From assembly GCF_026241195.1 (NCBI RefSeq), contig NZ_JAPFQO010000012.1, positions 1-64,000 of the forward strand: a stretch of 64,000 nucleotides of DNA, given 5' to 3'. The DNA comes from Pontibacter anaerobius. GTDB lineage: Bacteria; Bacteroidota; Bacteroidia; Cytophagales; Hymenobacteraceae. Of this stretch, positions 7,994-17,423 are shown piece after piece (the stretch's first letter is position 1; each line of letters starts with the position of its first letter). The notes under the pieces were generated by a model that saw only the letters and a program-made list of their open reading frames with translations, ran no database searches and was not told the DNA's origin. A program made the position numbers and the translations under genes.

Positions 7994-9874
7994 ATGCTTA
8001 AAAACACACTCACTGCTCTTACACTTTGCCTCGGCCTGAACATGGCCGCCCTGGCCGGTAATGAGCTGCAGTCCGGCACTGCCCTGAAGTACAACGTTAC
8101 TGTAGACCTGAAAAATGTGCAGGACGACAAGGTGCAAGTAACCGTGCAGGCACCGGAAATAAAACAGAATGAGGTTGTTTACAACATGCCCAAGATCGTA
8201 CCCGGCACTTACTCCGTGTCAGACTTCGGCAAGTTTGTGACAGACTTTAAAGCTTATGCCAAGAACGGCGATACCCTAGCCGTAGAGAAACTGGACACCA
8301 ACCGCTGGAGGGTCAGCAATGCCACGAGGCTCGCCAGGGTAACCTACTGGGTGGATGATACCTTTGACGCCGCCAAGCGCGAGGACGCGGTCTTTGAGCC
8401 GGGCGGAACCAACATAGAGGAAAACAAGAATTTCCTGCTGAACACCTTTGGCTTTGTTGGCTACTTTGATGGCATGAAACAGGTGCCTTACCAGTTAAAC
8501 ATCACTAAGCCGCAGGGCTTCTATGGCTCTACGCCGCTTAAAGTTGTTTCCTCCAACGACTCGCTGGATACATACGAACTGCCTAACTACGTGGAGCTGG
8601 CTGACTCGCCGCTGATGTATAATGTGCCCGATACCACTGTACTCCAACTGGGCAACACGCAAGTGCTGGTGTCGGTCTACTCCCCTACCGGCCGTGTTAC
8701 GTCGGAGCCGATTGCAGCTAATGTAAAGGATATACTGGAGGCGCAACGCAGCTACCTAGGCGGCACATTGCCGGTAGATAAGTATGCCTTCCTGATCTAT
8801 GTGCCGGAGCGTGTGGGTAAGTCAGGGTCTTTCGGGGCGTTGGAGCACTCTTACTCTTCGGTATACTTTCTGCCGGAAATGCCGGAGGCACAGTTTAGCA
8901 GCACCATCCGCGATGTGGCAGCCCATGAGTTCTTCCACATCGTTACGCCGCTCAACATACACTCCGAAGAGATCGGCAACTTCGATTTCATCAACCCGAA
9001 CATGTCGAAACACCTGTGGCTGTACGAGGGCGTAACCGAGTATTTTGCCACGCACGTGCAGCTGTACGAGAACTTGTATGGCATGGATGAGTTCCTGCAG
9101 AAGATCCGCGATTACATCTTAACCTCCAAAACCTACTACAACGACACGCTTCCGTTTACCGTGATGAGCGACCAGGTGCTGGATAAGTATGAGAACGAGT
9201 ACGGAAACGTGTACCAGAAAGGCTCTCTGATCGGGATGGTGCTGGATATACGGCTGCGGGAACTCAGCGAGGGCAAGTATGGCCTGCGCGACCTTATGCT
9301 CGACCTCTCCAAGACGTACGGTAAGGAGAATGCCTTTAAGGATGAGGAGCTGTTTGATAAAATAACAGAAATGACGTACCCGGAAATTCGCGATTTTTTT
9401 GCCCGGTATGTAGAAGGCCCAGAGCCGCTGCCGCTGCAGGAGACGTTCCGCAAGGTGGGTATTATTTACCAGCCCACAGGTACGGAGCAGGTAATATCGT
9501 ACGGTGGTTTTGCACCGGGTTTTGATGAGGAAACGAGTAAAATCAAAGTAGCTGATACAGCCGACATGGATGAATTTGGCCGCAAGATCGGTTTCCAGAC
9601 CGGAGACCTGCTGCTGGCCTTTAACGGCACCGAGATCACCCCTGCCAACATCCGCCAGCTTATCGGGGAGGAGCTGCAAAGTATGAAGCCCGGCGACAGG
9701 CTGACCTTTACCGTAGGCCGCCTGAACGACAAAGGGGAGCTGAAGGAGAAGAAGCTGAAGGGCAAGGCTACAGCCGTGAAACGCCAGCAGCAGCACGTAC
9801 TAAAACCAGACCCAATGGCAACACCCGAGCAGCTGCAGCTGCGCAACGCCTGGCTGGGTATGGACGGCGCCTAA
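7994..9874 (+). CDS. M61-family metallopeptidase with PDZ domain, secreted
   Basis: Predicted periplasmic zinc aminopeptidase of 626 residues. A signal peptide covers about 1-21 and ends AALAG. An N-terminal beta domain (about 25-210) precedes the catalytic domain with HEFFH at 311-315 and the downstream third-ligand region LWLYEGVTEYF. A PDZ domain lies at about 500-595. This is the glycyl-aminopeptidase (M61) architecture. It sits between the efflux permease (249 bases away) and the TolC gene (45 bases away) in the same orientation. The placement suggests it processes an exported peptide or maintains the pump; that is inference. Length is normal for the family. Confidence 0.9.
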   Translation: MLKNTLTALTLCLGLNMAALAGNELQSGTALKYNVTVDLKNVQDDKVQVTVQAPEIKQNEVVYNMPKIVPGTYSVSDFGKFVTDFKAYAKNGDTLAVEKLDTNRWRVSNATRLARVTYWVDDTFDAAKREDAVFEPGGTNIEENKNFLLNTFGFVGYFDGMKQVPYQLNITKPQGFYGSTPLKVVSSNDSLDTYELPNYVELADSPLMYNVPDTTVLQLGNTQVLVSVYSPTGRVTSEPIAANVKDILEAQRSYLGGTLPVDKYAFLIYVPERVGKSGSFGALEHSYSSVYFLPEMPEAQFSSTIRDVAAHEFFHIVTPLNIHSEEIGNFDFINPNMSKHLWLYEGVTEYFATHVQLYENLYGMDEFLQKIRDYILTSKTYYNDTLPFTVMSDQVLDKYENEYGNVYQKGSLIGMVLDIRLRELSEGKYGLRDLMLDLSKTYGKENAFKDEELFDKITEMTYPEIRDFFARYVEGPEPLPLQETFRKVGIIYQPTGTEQVISYGGFAPGFDEETSKIKVADTADMDEFGRKIGFQTGDLLLAFNGTEITPANIRQLIGEELQSMKPGDRLTFTVGRLNDKGELKEKKLKGKATAVKRQQQHVLKPDPMATPEQLQLRNAWLGMDGA

Positions 9875-9919
9875 GCTATACTTTGCATCACAATATTGCC
9901 ACTAGTATAAAATAAAACT

Positions 9920-11272
9920 ATGAAAAAATGTATTACCATAGCCCTGCTCAAAAAGCTGGGAGGGCTAACCTTATGCCTTAGTTTAGCGACAGCCGCCCAT
10001 GCTCAGGAGCCCCTGACGCTGGAGAAAAGCCTGGATCTGGCCCGCCAGAACAACGTGACACTGCGCCAGGCCCGGTACAATAACACCAAGTCCGATATTA
10101 AGGTGAGCCGCAACAAGTATGGCTACCTGCCCAGCATATCTGCAAACACAGACCTCAGCCGTACCAACGGACTAGTATTTGATAACGTGACCGGACAGGT
10201 GCAGCGCGGAAATACTAACGCCTCCTACCCCTACATTGCGGGCCAGGTGGTGCTTTTTGACGGCTTTTCCAAGCTATTTGAACTTAAGAAAGCAAAACAG
10301 CAGGCCCAGGCAAGCGCTTACGCCGAGCAGCAGGCCGAGATAGACCTGGAGACGAACGTAACCGGTTATTACCTGCAGGCCCTCGTAGACCGCGAGAACA
10401 TCAGCATTTCTGAGGCGCGCATTGAGCTGCTGGAAGGGCAACTGAGCCAGATGGAGAAGCTGGAGCGCGCTGGTGTACGGGCGCAGGACGAGGTGTACCA
10501 GATTAAGGCGCAGATCGCCACAGAGAAGCTGAACCTGATTACCTACCAGAACAATTACCGCAAAGCCAAGCTGATGCTCGTGCAGGAGATGAACGTGGAA
10601 GGCAACCCGGATTATACTTTGGAGATGCCCACCACCCCAACCGATATAAGTATGGACTTGCCATCGGAGGCGGAGGTAATGGCCAATGCCCTATCTTTCT
10701 CGCCGCTAGTGAAATCCTCTGCAGCCACGCTCGATGCTGCTAAAACGGAGCTTAAAATAGCTAAAAGCAATTTCTCTCCGACCCTGACACTGGAAGGCAT
10801 GATTGGCTCCAACTACTCCAGCAACATCTACAAAGACCCTGAAAACGGCAACCTCGATGTCATGCCATACTTCGAACAACTGGACCTGAACCAGCGCAAG
10901 GTGGTGGCCCTGAACCTGAGCGTCCCGATCTTCAATGGCCTGAGCCGACACTTTGATGCACAGACGGCCCGCCTGGACCTGCGCAACGCCGAGCTTGATT
11001 ACAAAGCCAGCCAGAACCAACTGCGCCAGACGGTGCAACAGGCTTACCAGGACGTGCTGGCTGCCCGCGAGAAGTATAACACTGTAACTGCCAACCTGGA
11101 GTATACCCAACGCGCCTTCGAGGGAGCCAAACGACGCTACGAGCTCGGCAACATCGACTTTTTTGCCTATATGGAATCGCTGAACAACATGAACAAGGCG
11201 CAGGCAGAGCTGCTGCAAAGCAAGTGTGAGTTTTATCTGAAGAAACGTATTCTGGAGCTGTACCAAGGGTAA
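9920..11272 (+). CDS. TolC-family outer membrane efflux protein
   Basis: Outer membrane channel of 450 residues, the last component of the tripartite pump encoded upstream. A signal peptide ends at about residue 28 (AAHAQ). Two internally homologous outer-membrane-efflux repeats follow (about 30-230 and 245-445), rich in the long coiled-coil helices of the TolC tunnel. Typical features are LTLEKSLDLARQNN at the start of the mature protein and YELGNIDFFAYMESLNN in the last helical hairpin. It starts 45 bases after the M61 gene. It is followed at once by a long composite intergenic repeat, and I see no clear terminator between them. Confidence 0.93.
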   Translation: MKKCITIALLKKLGGLTLCLSLATAAHAQEPLTLEKSLDLARQNNVTLRQARYNNTKSDIKVSRNKYGYLPSISANTDLSRTNGLVFDNVTGQVQRGNTNASYPYIAGQVVLFDGFSKLFELKKAKQQAQASAYAEQQAEIDLETNVTGYYLQALVDRENISISEARIELLEGQLSQMEKLERAGVRAQDEVYQIKAQIATEKLNLITYQNNYRKAKLMLVQEMNVEGNPDYTLEMPTTPTDISMDLPSEAEVMANALSFSPLVKSSAATLDAAKTELKIAKSNFSPTLTLEGMIGSNYSSNIYKDPENGNLDVMPYFEQLDLNQRKVVALNLSVPIFNGLSRHFDAQTARLDLRNAELDYKASQNQLRQTVQQAYQDVLAAREKYNTVTANLEYTQRAFEGAKRRYELGNIDFFAYMESLNNMNKAQAELLQSKCEFYLKKRILELYQG

Positions 11273-11289
11273 GTGGGGCAAAGTACTGG

Positions 11290-11830
11290 GATGGTCAGCA
11301 CCGGGTCCAACCACCCCTTGGAAGTTAGGATTTAAGAGACAAAAATTAGGGAAAATGGACCCACCCCTAGCCCCTCCGAGGAGGGGGATTTTCAGCAGAC
11401 GATTACATCCCCCTGCCCCCTTCGAAGGGGGACTGTGCGGAAAGCAGCGGCTATCGAATCTGATCCCAGTCCTTGGGTTGAGCGCCTTTGGAGTTTTTCC
11501 GGTGCCGAGCGGGAGCGAGGCAGCCCGAGGCACGAGGGCAGGAAAAGGTCCCAGCGCGATGCCCGAGGACGAGCCCTCCCGGGCTGGAGGGAGCCAAGGC
11601 CAGAAATGCAACTGTAGGTATGTAAGGCTGAGGATGAGCAGTAACTAGTAAGTGTAGCTTGTGTCAAGCAGCAGAAAACAGCGGCTAGGGAAGTATAAAG
11701 TATAATCTCAAAGTATAAGGGATGGCTTTGCGAGCCAGTAGAGTTACAAACTCAAGACCATTGTAGGGCACAAGTTTGAAGACTTGCGCCAGAAGAGGAA
11801 AGTATAAACTGGCTAGTATAGCACCGATAA
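11290..11830 (-). repeat. Composite hairpin-rich intergenic repeat, copy 1
   Basis: One of six mosaic repeats in the window, here in reverse orientation relative to copies 2, 3, 5 and 6. Following the tolC gene it shows, in order, the AACCACCCC block, a CCCCTCC/GGAGGGG hairpin, the AGGCGCTC segment, variant A internal segment, the core around 11551-11600 with the CCCTCC-GGAGGG hairpin, several AAGTATA words, a GAGTT/AACTC hairpin, and the TGGCGC...GTGCC hairpin at 11766-11792. Short open frames crossing it follow the repeat and are not genes. Confidence 0.85.
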
Positions 11831-11911
11831 AAACTGCATCCCCTATAATACCTCAAAAAGCATTAACCTAAAACCTCCCCCAACCCCACCAACTACTACC
11901 TACATAACCGT

Positions 11912-11940
11912 AAAAGCTGTTGCCGCTGGCAATGGCTTTT
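11912..11940 (+). terminator. Terminator-like hairpin before the TonB receptor gene
   Basis: AAAAGC and TTGCC pair with GGCAA and GCTTTT across a three-base loop and a symmetric TG/TG internal loop, followed by TACTTTTCTT. It lies after copy 1 of the composite repeat and 138 bases before the receptor start, and could end transcription running out of the efflux operon. Confidence 0.55.
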
Positions 11941-12077
11941 ACTTTTCTTAGACCGCGGCCACTTTAAGTAAACCAAAAGCACTTGTTAATGGTTAAGGCT
12001 CTGTCTGGCAAACTAAAATTTCATGTTACGCCGCCGAATTGCTAACTTGACAAAACACCAGCGTAACAGCTGCAAAT

Positions 12078-14387
12078 ATGCACATCTACCGAATCACCGT
12101 TGTTTCCCTATTGTTGTTGATCTCCCTGCCATCCTGGGCACAAAGGCAGGTGGTGCAGGGCTATGTACGTGCCGCCACCAATGGCGAGGCATTGATCGGC
12201 GCTACGGTATCGGCACCGGAAGCAGCTATCGGCACCATCACCAACGAAAACGGCTACTATCAACTTAACTTACCCGAGGGCGAGCATACGTTGCAGGCAA
12301 CCTATGTTGGCTATGGCACCGCTACCCGTACCGTTACCGTGGCAGAGAGCAGCCAAAGTATAAATTTTACCCTTGAGCCAGCCAGCAACGAGCTGAAGGT
12401 GGTGGAGGTGCAGGCCAGCTCGCTGCAACAGAAACTGAACGACACCCGCATGAGCGTGGAGTCTTTGTCCTCACGTGAGGCCAAGTTGTTGCCAGCCCTC
12501 TTCGGGGAGGTGGACCTGGTGAAGACGCTACAGTTGAAGCCTGGCATACAGTCTGGCGGCGAGGGCACTTCGGGCCTGTATGTGCGTGGTGGCGGACCAG
12601 ACCAGAACCTGGTGCTGCTCGACGATGCCATGATCTACAACCCATCGCACCTGTTCGGGTTCTTCAGCGTGTTTAACCCGGATGCCGTAAAAAGCGTGGA
12701 GCTGTACAAAGGTGGGTTTCCTGCGCAGTTTGGGGGGCGTCTGTCATCGGTGGTGGATGTCAGGATGAACAAAGGCAACAATGAGCGCATCAGAAGCACG
12801 GGTGGCCTGGGACTTATTTCCTCGCGCCTTACCGTAGATGGCCCTATCGTAAAAGACAAGCTCAATTTCTCCGTATCGGGCAGGCGCACCTACGTGGATA
12901 TTTTCACGCGGCAACTGAACCGCATCAAGGAGGGTGACAAAGACTATAACCCCATCCCGGATTATTACTTTTACGACCTCAACGGCAACCTGAATTATAC
13001 TTTAAGCGAGAAGGATGAACTGAGCCTGAGCGGCTACTACGGGCGCGACTTTTTCGGCTTTAACGACAGCGGCTTCAGCTTCGGCTTTGATTGGGGCAAC
13101 ACCATGGGAAACCTGCGCTGGCGGCATAAGTTCAACGAAAACCTCTACGCCACCACCTCCCTCACCTCCACGGGCTACAAGTATAACATCAACAACAAGA
13201 TTGATATTTTCAGCTTTAAGCTCTCCTCCGAGGTGCAGGATTATACTTTTAAAACCGATTTCGACTGGTTTGTTGGCGATGGGCACAGCCTGAAGTTTGG
13301 GGCACAGGCCACGCACCACGACTTTACCGTTGGCCGCCTGAACTTTGAGTCGGAGGACAGCACGCTGAGCTTTGGCGCTGGCAATACCTACAGCGGCAGC
13401 GAGTTCGGGCTTTACGCTTCTGATGATTTTGTGCTGAGCCCGATGCTATCCTTTAACTATGGCCTGCGGCTGTCGGGCTTTAACAGCAGCGGCAAAACCT
13501 ACGCAGCCCTGGAACCCCGGGTATCTGCCAAGTATACCTTGAACGAGCACACGTCGCTGAAGGCAAGCTACGCCAGCATGATGCAGTACGTGCACTTGCT
13601 CACCAATTCCGGCGCCTCGCTGCCAACAGATATCTGGTACCCGTCAAACAGAAACGTGCAACCACAGCGCTCCCAGCAGGCAGCTGTGGGCGTGAGCCAC
13701 TTGTTCGGCAAAGGCAAGTACCTTATCACCAACGAGATATACTACAAGTGGATGCAAAACCAGATCGACTTCCGCGACGGGGCCAACCTGTTTGTGAATG
13801 ACAGCCTGGAGAATGAGTTCCTGTTCGGGAAGGGCGACAGCTACGGCAATGAACTATACTTAGAGAAGGTGAACGGCAAAACCACCGGCTGGCTCGGCTA
13901 TACCCTCTCCTGGACCTACCGCAAGTTCGATGGCATAAACAACGGCAGGCGTTTTCCGGCCCGCTACGACCGCCGCCACGACATCAGCCTGGTGTTGATG
14001 CACCAGCTCAACAAACGCCTGAGTTTAACCGGGGCCTTCGTGTACGGCACCGGCAATGCCTACTCGGTGCCGGTGGCCAGGTTTGCTTTTCAGGATGTGG
14101 AGGGAAAAGAGCCGACTGTCATACCCATTTACGAAGACCGCAACGCCTATCGACTGGCCGCCTACCACCGCCTGGACCTGGGTGCCGTGCTGAAGCTAAA
14201 ACCGCGCCGGGGCGAGGCCGACCTTACCTTTAGCGTGTATAACGTGTACAACCGCCGCAACCCATACTTTGTGTACTTTGAGCAACAGAAGGATAAGAAC
14301 AATGAGCAGACCATTATCGGCTTCCAGGCAAAGCAGGTGTCGCTGTTCCCGGTTATTCCTTCTGTTACCTATAATTTCAGATTCTGA
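12078..14387 (+). CDS. TonB-dependent outer membrane receptor with carboxypeptidase-like N-terminal domain
   Basis: Outer membrane receptor of 769 residues. The signal peptide ends at about 21 (PSWAQ). A CarboxypepD_reg-like beta domain covers about 25-115 (TNGEALIGATVSAPE, GYYQLNLPEG). The plug covers about 130-240 (GLYVRGGGPDQNLVLLDD, GGFPAQFGGRLSSVVD). The rest is the beta-barrel, ending in an aromatic residue as is usual for insertion by BamA. The stop overlaps the next gene's ATG, so the pair is translationally coupled. Receptors of this size paired with DUF4249 lipoproteins import unknown substrates in Bacteroidota. No adjacent regulator or enzyme hints at the ligand. Confidence 0.93.
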   Translation: MHIYRITVVSLLLLISLPSWAQRQVVQGYVRAATNGEALIGATVSAPEAAIGTITNENGYYQLNLPEGEHTLQATYVGYGTATRTVTVAESSQSINFTLEPASNELKVVEVQASSLQQKLNDTRMSVESLSSREAKLLPALFGEVDLVKTLQLKPGIQSGGEGTSGLYVRGGGPDQNLVLLDDAMIYNPSHLFGFFSVFNPDAVKSVELYKGGFPAQFGGRLSSVVDVRMNKGNNERIRSTGGLGLISSRLTVDGPIVKDKLNFSVSGRRTYVDIFTRQLNRIKEGDKDYNPIPDYYFYDLNGNLNYTLSEKDELSLSGYYGRDFFGFNDSGFSFGFDWGNTMGNLRWRHKFNENLYATTSLTSTGYKYNINNKIDIFSFKLSSEVQDYTFKTDFDWFVGDGHSLKFGAQATHHDFTVGRLNFESEDSTLSFGAGNTYSGSEFGLYASDDFVLSPMLSFNYGLRLSGFNSSGKTYAALEPRVSAKYTLNEHTSLKASYASMMQYVHLLTNSGASLPTDIWYPSNRNVQPQRSQQAAVGVSHLFGKGKYLITNEIYYKWMQNQIDFRDGANLFVNDSLENEFLFGKGDSYGNELYLEKVNGKTTGWLGYTLSWTYRKFDGINNGRRFPARYDRRHDISLVLMHQLNKRLSLTGAFVYGTGNAYSVPVARFAFQDVEGKEPTVIPIYEDRNAYRLAAYHRLDLGAVLKLKPRRGEADLTFSVYNVYNRRNPYFVYFEQQKDKNNEQTIIGFQAKQVSLFPVIPSVTYNFRF

Positions 14388-15202
14388 TGATGCAAAAGCG
14401 ATTATTGTACCTGCTGCTACCGCTGCTGGCCATACTTACCGCCTGCGACCTGGAGAAGGACATTGATGTGGACCTGCCATACCATGAGCCGCAGCTGGTG
14501 GTGGAATGCTACCTGGAGCCCGGAAAGCAGATCCGGGCATCGGTGCTGGAAAGTTCCGGGTACTTTGAAGCCCCCACCCCTCCCATGGTACCCGATGCCG
14601 AGGTATTCGTTACCACACCCGCAGGCAAGCGCGTACAGCTAAAGTATAAGCCCCTGATGATAAAGAGCACCGGGCGCTTTTACACCCACACCTCCACCGA
14701 GATCATGAACGGCAAACCCGGCCAGGTTTACCAATTGGAGGTAACAGATGGCAAGGGGAGAAAGGTAACCGGCTTTACCATCGTACAACCCAAAGTACCC
14801 ATAGATGAGGTGGAATGGAAGTTTAACGACAAAGACAAGGCCTACCTGCTCACCTCGTTTTACGACGATGCCAACACGGCCAACTATTACCGCTACATGA
14901 CACACATCGACAGCCTCAGCGGTGGCTCTGACCGTGACTTTGTAACCTCCGATGAACTGACAAACGGCAAGCGGGTGTCCTACGGTTCTGCCTATGATTA
15001 TGAGGAGAACGATACGCTTATTGTCACGCTGTACCACATCGAGCAGCAGTATTACGACTTTATATCCTCCGTCTCCGATGCCAAGGATGCCAACGGCAAC
15101 CCCTTTGCGCAACCATCCAAGATAAAGTCATCGGTGGAGGGCGGCTTTGGCATATTCACCAATCTCGCATACGATCGTAAGACAGTTATCATCAGGAAAT
15201 AA
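14387..15202 (+). CDS. DUF4249-family lipoprotein, partner of the TonB receptor
   Basis: Predicted outer membrane lipoprotein of 271 residues with a lipobox LTAC, the cysteine being about residue 20. Acidic residues follow the cysteine (DLEKDIDVD), compatible with surface export in Bacteroidota. The remaining beta-rich sequence, with an early VVECYLEPG stretch and a C-terminal FGIFTN region, matches the DUF4249 pattern as I know it. It starts on the last base of the receptor stop; a second ATG follows directly. Its role is probably substrate capture or a lid on the receptor, by analogy with SusD-type partners, but no function is established. Confidence 0.8.
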   Translation: MMQKRLLYLLLPLLAILTACDLEKDIDVDLPYHEPQLVVECYLEPGKQIRASVLESSGYFEAPTPPMVPDAEVFVTTPAGKRVQLKYKPLMIKSTGRFYTHTSTEIMNGKPGQVYQLEVTDGKGRKVTGFTIVQPKVPIDEVEWKFNDKDKAYLLTSFYDDANTANYYRYMTHIDSLSGGSDRDFVTSDELTNGKRVSYGSAYDYEENDTLIVTLYHIEQQYYDFISSVSDAKDANGNPFAQPSKIKSSVEGGFGIFTNLAYDRKTVIIRK

Positions 15203-15228
15203 CTAACGTACTTTAGCCTATTTTTTTC

Positions 15229-15253
15229 TGGGGCTGCCTGCATGGTAGCCCCA
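15229..15253 (+). terminator. Rho-independent terminator of the receptor/lipoprotein pair
   Basis: TGGGGCT pairs with AGCCCCA, extended by GCC/GGT, over a five-base loop, and is followed by a T5 run. It lies 27 bases after the lipoprotein stop. Confidence 0.8.
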
Positions 15254-15456
15254 TTTTTGTGACCTTTCTCAACCCAAACCTGCCGAACAAAGTATGGGAG
15301 GTATACTTGCCTGCCACCTATTTCAACCTACCACCAGCTTATTACCGGTCTCCAACCCCGATTATAATAGACTCGTTCTAATAATATTTTAAACTTAATT
15401 GATTTTATATAAATAATACATATATTTATATAAAACAATCTGTTCTTAACTCTCCT

Positions 15457-16230
15457 ATGAAAACACCAACTTTCTACACAAAGGTGCCCCCATACGTTGC
15501 TCCTCCTGCCTTACCGGACACGCTGAGGCAGCTATGGGAGTTTGCGCTACGGCCAAAGGTGGTACCGCGCGAGCAGAATATAGTGGAGACGAAGCTACCG
15601 CTTATCTTTCAGATCACTTTTATAGAGATGGCTATACAGACGGCACTACTGGTTGGACTGGCCTTTCTGTATGATACCCTGGGCTTCGAGTACCTGATCA
15701 CTACCTCCAAAGACACACTTGCCTCTGCCTTCCCATTCTTTCCACTTCTGGTAACGGTGGTGCTGCTGGCACCCTTAACCGAGGAAATCATATTCCGGCT
15801 GCCACTGGTTTACTCACGGGGGTTTTTATTTGTGGCGGTGTTTGCCTTACTCCTAAATTTTGGCCCGCTGGTAATGCAGACTCTGGAGGCTTCTATGGTA
15901 TACTTTGCGGGCGGGGCGCTGCTTTTACTTGCCCTGGCGGTATGGCCATTCATATCCAGGAGGCTTCAGGCGATAGTATACTTGTTCTGGAAGCGGCACT
16001 TCGGCTTCGTATTCTATACTTCTGCGGGGCTTTTTGCGCTGCTGCACCTGCTCAATTATCAGGAAACAGGGCTGCCGCTGGCGCTGCTGCTCTTATTGGT
16101 GCTCCCGAAGTTTGTGGGAGGCATTTTCCTGGGCTACACACGTCTGCGCCTTGGCGTGGGCTGGTCTGTGGCGCTGCACATGTTCAACAATTTGGTGGCA
16201 CTGATGCTGCTTTACGGGATGATGGGCTGA
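15457..16230 (+). CDS. CPBP-family intramembrane metalloprotease (CAAX protease/Abi)
   Basis: Polytopic membrane protein of 257 residues with about seven hydrophobic segments. The family motifs are present in order: EExxxR as Glu109-Glu110...Arg114 (PLTEEIIFRLPL), a helix with the conserved histidine in FALLHLLNY (about 190-200), and a last helix with His and Asn in VALHMFNN (about 240). These form the metal site of CPBP glutamic-type intramembrane proteases. Roles in the family range from prenyl-protein processing to bacteriocin self-immunity; no peptide gene lies nearby to choose between them. A very AT-rich stretch at 15361-15440 precedes the gene, without a clear -7 element. Confidence 0.88.
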   Translation: MKTPTFYTKVPPYVAPPALPDTLRQLWEFALRPKVVPREQNIVETKLPLIFQITFIEMAIQTALLVGLAFLYDTLGFEYLITTSKDTLASAFPFFPLLVTVVLLAPLTEEIIFRLPLVYSRGFLFVAVFALLLNFGPLVMQTLEASMVYFAGGALLLLALAVWPFISRRLQAIVYLFWKRHFGFVFYTSAGLFALLHLLNYQETGLPLALLLLLVLPKFVGGIFLGYTRLRLGVGWSVALHMFNNLVALMLLYGMMG

Positions 16231-16310
16231 AACGCCAAAGACTAAGCCTTGTTAGAGCACAGGCTGTTTTTGCAGCAAAAGAGGAGGTTGGCAGAAGTAT
16301 AAGTATAAAA

Positions 16311-16358
16311 AACAGAAAGGCAGAAACAACGCATCGTTTCTGTCTTTCTGTTTTTTTT
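16311..16358. terminator. Bidirectional terminator between the CPBP and PNP genes
   Basis: A 17 bp perfect inverted repeat, AACAGAAAGNCAGAAAC-type arms with an eight-base loop, is flanked by A-runs on the left and a T8 run on the right. It serves the convergent genes on both sides. Confidence 0.85.
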
Positions 16359-16379
16359 AAGGATTCTGGTTACAGCCAA

Positions 16380-17195
16380 CTAGGCGCGGCGCACCAACTC
16401 CCGGATCAACAGCGTCATGCGGGGCTCTGCGATGGCGGCAGCCTCCAGAATATCCGACAGCACCACTTTCTTGATTCGGTCCGGAGTACACATATCCGTG
16501 ATCACGGAAACAGCAAACACAGGCATGCCCATGTGGCGGGCGGCAATCACCTCCGGCACGGTAGACATACCCACGGCATCAGCACCGATTATACTTAGGT
16601 ATCTGTATTCGGCAGGTGTTTCCAGCATCGGGCCCGGCACGCTTACGTATACCCCCTCCTGCACGGCAAAACCGGCATCTTCGGCAATTACCATGGCCTC
16701 GCGCACCATGTGCTCATCGTACACATCGCTCATATCAGGGAAGCGTGGCCCCAGTTGATCGGCGTTCTTACCGATAAGCGGGTTGCTTGGCTGCAGGTTA
16801 ATATGGTCGGTGATCACCATCAGGTCGGAGGTATTGAAGCTAGGGTTCAGGCCACCTGCGGCATTGGACACAAACAGCTTTTTCACGCCCATCAGTTTCA
16901 TAACGCGCACCGGAAACACCACCTGCTCCATACTGTAGCCTTCGTAGTAATGGAACCGACCCTGCATCACCACCACACGGCGCCCGGCCAAGTTCCCGAA
17001 GATCAGTTTGCCCGAGTGGCTCTCCACCGTAGAAACAGGGAAATTCGGTATATCGGTGTAGGCGATGGAGTGGACTACCTCCAGCTCGTTTACCAAGGCT
17101 CCCAGGCCAGTGCCAAGTATGATTCCGAACTCCGGCTCAAAGCCACTGATTATCTTTTTAATATGGTCTGTAGATTCCTGTAATTGCTGCATCAT
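16380..17195 (-). CDS. punA: Purine nucleoside phosphorylase (trimeric type)
   Basis: Cytosolic enzyme of 271 residues that splits purine nucleosides with phosphate to a free base and ribose-1-phosphate, for purine salvage. The motifs of the trimeric PNP class are in order: GIILGTGLG near the N-terminus, VESHSGKLIFG, the phosphate-binding MQGRFHYYEGY, SNAAGGLNPSF, and the base-site region GPMLETPAEYR...GADAVGMSTVPEV...SVITD. Length is typical. Two adjacent ATG codons begin the gene; I use the first. It stands alone between terminators, convergent with the CPBP gene. Confidence 0.95.
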   Translation of the reverse strand: MMQQLQESTDHIKKIISGFEPEFGIILGTGLGALVNELEVVHSIAYTDIPNFPVSTVESHSGKLIFGNLAGRRVVVMQGRFHYYEGYSMEQVVFPVRVMKLMGVKKLFVSNAAGGLNPSFNTSDLMVITDHINLQPSNPLIGKNADQLGPRFPDMSDVYDEHMVREAMVIAEDAGFAVQEGVYVSVPGPMLETPAEYRYLSIIGADAVGMSTVPEVIAARHMGMPVFAVSVITDMCTPDRIKKVVLSDILEAAAIAEPRMTLLIRELVRRA

Positions 17196-17333
17196 AGTAA
17201 CAGTTATGGGTTTTAGTTGAGTGTTGGAGAGATTGCTGCACCTCGTTCAGAAGCATGTACCGCTTATACCTTTTAACGGCTAACACCGGAATCTCTCCGG
17301 GCAAAGTTGCGAAAAATAGCTATTCCATAAAAC

Positions 17334-17370
17334 AAAAACCGCCCCGGCATATTTACCGGGGCGGTTTTTG
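17334..17370. terminator. Strong terminator downstream of sppA
   Basis: CCGCCCCGG pairs with CCGGGGCGG over an eight-base loop, with A5 to the left and T5 to the right. It lies 54 bases beyond the sppA stop on the minus strand. Confidence 0.88.
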
Positions 17371-17423
17371 TTTTACACTTCAGGTATGAAATCACTTCTT
17401 CATACTTTGTGCAATCAGGCTCT

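Noticed and set aside
11355..11648. Open frames across composite repeat copy 1
   Set aside because: Similar frames recur in the other repeat copies because the DNA is repeated. They have no family features, start at arbitrary points and run through hairpin arms.
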